A stretch of DNA of 18,384 nucleotides, from positions 1 through 18,384 of the forward strand of contig CAZKMQ010000013.1 of assembly GCA_964554065.1 (NCBI GenBank), written 5' to 3'. Under the pieces are notes generated by a model, which saw nothing but the letters and a program-made list of their open reading frames with translations, was not told where the DNA came from and ran no database searches. The position numbers were made by a program, and so were the translations under genes. Within the stretch, counting starts at the first letter, position 1; each line of letters starts with the position of its first letter. This DNA comes from CAZKMQ01 sp964554065 (GTDB lineage: Bacteria > Patescibacteriota > Patescibacteriia > Magasanikbacterales > JBBTQS01). Below are positions 14,422 to 18,384 of the stretch, piece by piece.

Positions 14422-15501
14422 ATGGTGACCACTGTTTTGATATTTATTGCAATTTTAGCGGTGCTCGTTCTCACGCATGAGTTCGGGCATTTTATAGTTG
14501 CAAAGAAGTTCGGGTGTCGTGTGGATGAGTTCGGTTTTGGTTTTCCGCCAAAGCTTTTTGGTTGGAAAAAAGGTGACACCGAGTACACTTTTAATTTGTT
14601 GCCGCTTGGCGGATTTGTGAAGATTAAGGGAGAAAATGGTGATGATGAAGCTGATCCAGATAGCTTTGGTAGTAAATCAGCTATGCGGCGGATAGCAATT
14701 CTTGCTGCTGGTGTTGCAATGAATATTCTCACTGCAGTTGTGCTTATGATGGTGGTTATGGGTGTTGGAGTTGATCGCATAATTGACGATCGACTTGGCC
14801 CTTCGGCAATAATTGAGGATCGCGCAGTGACTGTTGTGCAGGTTCTTGATGGTTCTCCTGCGGCAACAGCTTCGATTGAGCCTGGAGATATATTGCAAAG
14901 CGTTGAAGGGCTTGAGCTAATTACGGTTGAATCATTGCGTGAGCTTTTGGCTGCAGATCCATCGCTTGAGCGAGATGTGATTGTTGAGCGTAATGGTGAA
15001 CCGCTTAGTAAAAAACTTTCCGCATACACAATTCCAGAGACCGGTTCTGCAGGATTTGGAGTAGCACTTATTGAGACAGGTGTTGTGTCTTATCCTATGC
15101 ATGTGGCATTATGGAAGGGAGTTACCGAGACATGGTGGATAACGTCTGAGACATTCAAAGCATTTGGTGATATGGCAGTGCGACTTGTGCGCCGCGAACC
15201 ACTTGCTGCCGAGGTTGCAGGCCCGGTTGGGATTGCTGTTTTGACCGGCGAAGTTGTACAAATGGGCTATGCGCATTTGCTTCAATTCATCGCATTGCTT
15301 TCGGTGAATCTAGCAATTATTAATTTATTGCCTATCCCAGCGCTTGATGGTGGCCGTATCCTATTTGTTCTTATAGAGAAGCTTCGTGGCGGCAAGAAGG
15401 TAAGTGCAAAAGTTGAAGGACTCGTGCACATGATCGGGTTTGTTTTGTTGCTCTCGCTTATATTGTTCGTAACTTATAAAGATGTACTTAAGTTGTTCTA
15501 A
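14422..15501 (+). CDS. rseP: Site-2 intramembrane metalloprotease RseP (M50)
   Basis: A 359-aa integral membrane zinc protease that cuts transmembrane regulators or leftover signal peptides inside the bilayer. The first helix carries HEFGH (19-23), whose histidines bind zinc with E20 catalytic. NLLPLGGFVKI (58-68) follows. A single PDZ domain spans about 130-205. The C-terminal NLLPIPALDGGRI (301-313) provides the aspartate zinc ligand (D309). One PDZ domain and this length suit Gram-positive-type family members. I start at ATG 14422; a TTG at 14380 lies in the -35 box and would add non-conserved polar residues. It ends directly against pheS with zero spacing. Its substrate (an anti-sigma factor or signal peptides) is not visible here. 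Confidence 0.94.
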   Translation: MVTTVLIFIAILAVLVLTHEFGHFIVAKKFGCRVDEFGFGFPPKLFGWKKGDTEYTFNLLPLGGFVKIKGENGDDEADPDSFGSKSAMRRIAILAAGVAMNILTAVVLMMVVMGVGVDRIIDDRLGPSAIIEDRAVTVVQVLDGSPAATASIEPGDILQSVEGLELITVESLRELLAADPSLERDVIVERNGEPLSKKLSAYTIPETGSAGFGVALIETGVVSYPMHVALWKGVTETWWITSETFKAFGDMAVRLVRREPLAAEVAGPVGIAVLTGEVVQMGYAHLLQFIALLSVNLAIINLLPIPALDGGRILFVLIEKLRGGKKVSAKVEGLVHMIGFVLLLSLILFVTYKDVLKLF

Positions 15502-16536
15502 ATGAAAGATGATTTAAAAAAACTCAGCAAACGCGCGCATGAAGCAATTGACGCGGTTGTTGATTTTGATGCGCTTGAAAAAGTGCGCGTTGAGTTTTTG
15601 GGGCGTAAGAGTGCACTAACCGATCTGCGCAAAGGTTTGAAGGATCTTGATGTTGCACAGAAAAAATCGTTTGGTCAGCTATTTAACGAGGTAAAAGATG
15701 CGATTGAGAAGCAGTTTGATTACAAAGAGCGTCAACTTGAGCGCAAGAAATGGGATCACATAAAGGATAGTGAGCGGATTGATGTGACTGAACCGGTGCT
15801 GCATGTGAATACTTATGCGGCAGGACATCTGCATCCAAATACTCTTGTACAAAAAACCTTCGAAGACATAGCGTCGCACATGGGATTTACTATTGAAGAT
15901 GGTCCAGAGCTTGAGTCTGATTTTTATAATTTTGAAGCGCTTAACATTCCGCCTTCACACCCTGCGCGCGACATGCAAGATACATTCTATATTGATGGAC
16001 ATGATGATTGGGTAATGCGTTCTCATCCGTCGAATATGCAAGTGCGACTCATGCGAAAGTATGGTGCTCCAGTGCGTATTGCCTATCCTGGTAAGAACTT
16101 TCGCAGCGAAGCAACTGATGCATCACATGAGCATACTTTTTTCCAATATGAAGCGCTGATTGTAGACAAGCACATTAGCATGGGTCATTTGAAGGGCATT
16201 GTGAAGCACATGCTTGAGCAATTGTTTAATAAAGAGGTGAAAGTTCGGCTAAGACCAAGTTATTTTCCATTTACTGAGCCATCAGTTGAACTTGATATGC
16301 AATGTTTGATTTGTGGTGGTGATGGTTGTAGTGTTTGTAGCCGAACTGGATGGCTTGAGATGATGGGTGCAGGACTAATTCATCCGAATGTCATGCGCGC
16401 TTCTGATCTTGATCCGAGCAAGTGGCAAGGTGTTGCATTTGCTTTTGGTTTGACACGAATGGTAATGATGCGTTATGGCATTGAAGATATCCGGCATTTG
16501 ATGAGTGGAGATGTGCGGTTTTTGAAACAATTTTAG
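15502..16536 (+). CDS. pheS: Phenylalanine--tRNA ligase alpha subunit
   Basis: PheS (344 aa) forms the catalytic half of the alpha2-beta2 enzyme that charges tRNA-Phe. An N-terminal coiled-coil arm (about 1-90) binds tRNA. The class II core begins near GHLHPNT (109-114) and has motif 2 as NFRSEATDASHEHTFF (199-214). A CxxC-x4-CxxC knuckle (C268, C271, C276, C279) precedes TGWLEMMGAGLIHPNV, as in many bacterial PheS. Two active-site stretches differ from the usual form: SHPSNMQ (174-180) where TSxVQ is usual, and motif 3 reads AFAFGLTR (312-319) instead of FAFGxGxER. The arginine is kept but the preceding Glu is Thr. ATG follows the rseP TAA with no spacer, so translation is probably coupled. 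Identity is secure; the motif changes are odd. Confidence 0.94.
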   Translation: MKDDLKKLSKRAHEAIDAVVDFDALEKVRVEFLGRKSALTDLRKGLKDLDVAQKKSFGQLFNEVKDAIEKQFDYKERQLERKKWDHIKDSERIDVTEPVLHVNTYAAGHLHPNTLVQKTFEDIASHMGFTIEDGPELESDFYNFEALNIPPSHPARDMQDTFYIDGHDDWVMRSHPSNMQVRLMRKYGAPVRIAYPGKNFRSEATDASHEHTFFQYEALIVDKHISMGHLKGIVKHMLEQLFNKEVKVRLRPSYFPFTEPSVELDMQCLICGGDGCSVCSRTGWLEMMGAGLIHPNVMRASDLDPSKWQGVAFAFGLTRMVMMRYGIEDIRHLMSGDVRFLKQF

Positions 16537-16537
16537 T

Positions 16538-18384
16538 ATGGATGTATCAGCAAACTGGTTGCGAGAGTTCGTAACTATTCCAAAATCCAAATCTGGAGAC
16601 GACATAATGCACGATTTAACGCAACATTGTTTTGCAGTTGAAGGTGTGCGAGATGCTTCTGTTGGTTTTGATAAAATTGTTGTTGGTGTTGTTGAGTCTT
16701 GCAAAAAACATCCTGACGCTGATAAATTGCGAGTTTGCAAGGTTGATGATGGAAAAAATCGTCTGACTATTGTGTGTGGGGGGAGTAATGTTGTTGAAGG
16801 AATGAAGGTGGCGCTTGCTAAGTCTGGCGCAAAAGTAAGGTGGCATGGTGAAGGGGATTTGGTGACACTCAAAGATACAAAGATTCGAGGAGTGATGAGT
16901 CAAGGAATGATTTGTGCTGCAGAAGAAATTGGACTAGCAACAGGTCATGAGGAAGAAAAAGAAATAATGGATCTCTCTTTTGTAGATGCTCCAGCAGGAA
17001 CACCTCTTGTCAAGGCTTTGATGCTCGACGATATTGTGCTTGATGTTGAGAACAAAGGAATAACTAATCGCCCAGATGCATGGGGACATTATGGTATTGC
17101 GCGTGAACTTGGTGCGCTGTACGGCAAGCCACTAAAAAAGTATGCGCCAAAGACTATTAATCCTGGCAATAAGATGAAATTGTCTGTTAAGGTTCAGGAT
17201 AATGAATTATGTCGACGTTATATTGGATTGGCTGTTGAAGGAGTTAAGGTTGCTCCTTCGCCTATGTGGTTACAAGCAAGATTGCGCAGCGCTGGAGTAC
17301 GATCAATTAGCAACATTGTAGACATCACCAACTTTGTAATGCTTGAGTTAGGACAGCCAATGCATGCATTTGATTTGAATTTACTCAGCTCGCCCGAGAT
17401 AATTATTCGCCGCGCTAAAAAAGGTGAAGCATTTACTCCGCTTGGCGGTGAGCAAGTCAAGCTACGAGACACGATGTGTGTTATTGCAGATAAGTCGCGT
17501 GTGATTGCACTTGCCGGAGTTAAGGGTGGAGAAAATTCTGGAATTAGCGAAGACACAACTACTATTGTGCTTGAGTCGGCGAATTTTGAGCCGTTGTCTG
17601 TTCGTCGTGCGGCGCATGCACTAGACTTGCGTACTGATGCTTCCAGCAGGTTTGAAAAAGGACTTGATCCTGCACTAGCTGAACTTGCAATGCGCCGCAG
17701 TGTAGAACTTGTTTTGCAGCTTTGTCCAGGCGCTAAAGTAATCAGTAATATTGCAGATGATGGAAAGTGGCAAAAGATTGCAGAGGAAAAGCCAATCACA
17801 GTCAATCACGATTTTCTTGAGAAAAAATTAGGAACCATACTAAAATCTGAAGAAGTGGTTGGAATTCTTGAGCGACTTGGATTTGGTGTTAAGCAGTCAA
17901 AAAATTCATACACCGTAACTATTCCAAGTTGGCGCGCAACCGGGGATGTTGGTGTTGCAGAAGATTTGGTTGAGGAGGTTGGTCGCATTTATGGTTATGA
18001 TAAGATCGCCGAGGATTTGCCAGTTATGAGTATTACACCGCCAGCACGCAATTCAGAATATGACGCTAAGTATATTGCGCGCGATGTGTTATCGCGCAGT
18101 CATGGATTTAGCGAAACACAATCATACTCATTTATAAGTATGGACACAATGCATGCGCTGGACCTAGATCCAGCTGATCATGTTGCAATCGCAAATCCTT
18201 TATCATCAGAGCAATCTCATGTGCGAAGAACACTTTTGCCGAACATGTTTTGGCAAATGAGTAAGAATATGCACGGCGAAGATTCAGTTGCGCTTTTTGA
18301 GGTGGGGAAAGTTTTTGAAAAAGAAAATGATGGCGAGCTCGCAACACCAAAGTCTAAGAAGTTGTTGCCTTATCAGCCAGTACA
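16538..18384 (+). CDS. pheT: Phenylalanine--tRNA ligase beta subunit, C-terminus cut by window end
   Basis: The open frame runs from ATG 16538, one nt after pheS, to the window end: 615 of about 800 residues. Domains in order: an N-terminal EMAP/OB tRNA-binding domain (about 40-150) with HPDADKLRVCKVD (58-70) and MSQGMICAAEE (120-130); NRPDAWGHYGIARE (177-190); the B3/B4 editing domain (about 210-375) with VDITNFVMLELGQP (261-274), LAGVKGG (325-331) and RTDASSRFEKG (365-375); the B5 domain (about 415-490) ending PSWR...EEVGRIYGYDKI; and the beginning of the catalytic-like core. The editing domain would hydrolyse Tyr-tRNA-Phe. The missing part includes the C-terminal anticodon-binding (FDX-ACB) domain. 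It forms an operon with rseP and pheS. Confidence 0.96.
   Translation, partial: MDVSANWLREFVTIPKSKSGDDIMHDLTQHCFAVEGVRDASVGFDKIVVGVVESCKKHPDADKLRVCKVDDGKNRLTIVCGGSNVVEGMKVALAKSGAKVRWHGEGDLVTLKDTKIRGVMSQGMICAAEEIGLATGHEEEKEIMDLSFVDAPAGTPLVKALMLDDIVLDVENKGITNRPDAWGHYGIARELGALYGKPLKKYAPKTINPGNKMKLSVKVQDNELCRRYIGLAVEGVKVAPSPMWLQARLRSAGVRSISNIVDITNFVMLELGQPMHAFDLNLLSSPEIIIRRAKKGEAFTPLGGEQVKLRDTMCVIADKSRVIALAGVKGGENSGISEDTTTIVLESANFEPLSVRRAAHALDLRTDASSRFEKGLDPALAELAMRRSVELVLQLCPGAKVISNIADDGKWQKIAEEKPITVNHDFLEKKLGTILKSEEVVGILERLGFGVKQSKNSYTVTIPSWRATGDVGVAEDLVEEVGRIYGYDKIAEDLPVMSITPPARNSEYDAKYIARDVLSRSHGFSETQSYSFISMDTMHALDLDPADHVAIANPLSSEQSHVRRTLLPNMFWQMSKNMHGEDSVALFEVGKVFEKENDGELATPKSKKLLPYQPV

Noticed and set aside
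14246..14428. 60-aa open frame starting with GTG in the murD-rseP gap
   Set aside because: It runs through hairpins 2 and 3, the T7 run and the rseP promoter; composition is not protein-like and no start signal is present.
14223..15029. 268-aa minus-strand open frame opposite rseP and the small-RNA region
   Set aside because: Ser/Thr/Ile-rich with no motif; rseP motifs are intact on the other strand, and the hairpins explain the rest.
17218..17805. 195-aa minus-strand open frame opposite pheT
   Set aside because: No motif, and pheT is continuous and canonical through this stretch.
1..18384. Alternative genetic code with TGA read as tryptophan or glycine, as in some Patescibacteria
   Set aside because: TGA ends murD and the gene at 1149-2198, Trp is TGG throughout, and no in-frame TGA interrupts the conserved proteins.
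1..18384. CRISPR array, tRNA, rRNA, insertion sequence or phage genes
   Set aside because: No direct-repeat arrays, cloverleaf or rRNA-like sequence, transposase, integrase or terminal inverted repeats were seen.

Overview
The window is a compact, moderately AT-rich bacterial segment with almost no non-coding DNA. Two gene blocks diverge from a 70-bp region at 11408-11477. TGA is used as a normal stop (murD, and the gene at 1149-2198), so the standard bacterial code applies. Three traits suggest a member of the Candidate Phyla Radiation (Patescibacteria): small membrane proteins of the pattern 'PxLN..xPG, then two TM helices with a VTA[GA]G[ND]A.KI.EAK loop', missing Shine-Dalgarno sequences, and near-zero gene spacing. 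This placement is inferred from protein style; no marker gene was compared.

Minus-strand block, read from 11407 down to 1: lemA, htpX and clpC (membrane and cytosolic protein quality control); a membrane-anchored beta-propeller (6235-7470); a DsbA-like membrane thioredoxin (5601-6233); a VirB2/TrbC-like two-TM protein fused to a VanY/M15 D,D-carboxypeptidase (4124-5599); a second two-TM protein with a cysteine-rich N-terminus and an NlpC/P60 peptidase C-terminus (2179-4119); a second anchored propeller (1149-2198); and radA (1-1091, cut by the window edge). Gaps are -20 to +10 nt except for 57 nt before radA. A strong promoter (TTGACA-18-TATACT) stands at the head, so up to nine genes may be one transcript.

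Plus-strand block, 11478 to 18384: a phosphomannomutase/phosphoglucomutase, murD, a 264-bp intergenic region, then rseP (site-2 protease), pheS and pheT (cut by the window end). The 264-bp gap is the most structured non-coding stretch. It has a TTGACA-17-TAGTGT promoter, three successive hairpins, a final hairpin followed by seven T, and a fresh promoter for rseP. This reads as an independent structured RNA of about 190 nt.

The most interesting protein content is 1149-7470. Two cell-wall peptidases carry the same pilin-like two-helix membrane module. They lie between two paralogous one-TM propellers whose only cysteines form a matching C-x9/10-C pair, and next to an oxidoreductase able to make disulfides. 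I interpret this as a disulfide-dependent envelope or peptidoglycan-remodelling apparatus, possibly related to type IV secretion or pilus-like surface structures. That function is inferred; the architectures are read directly.
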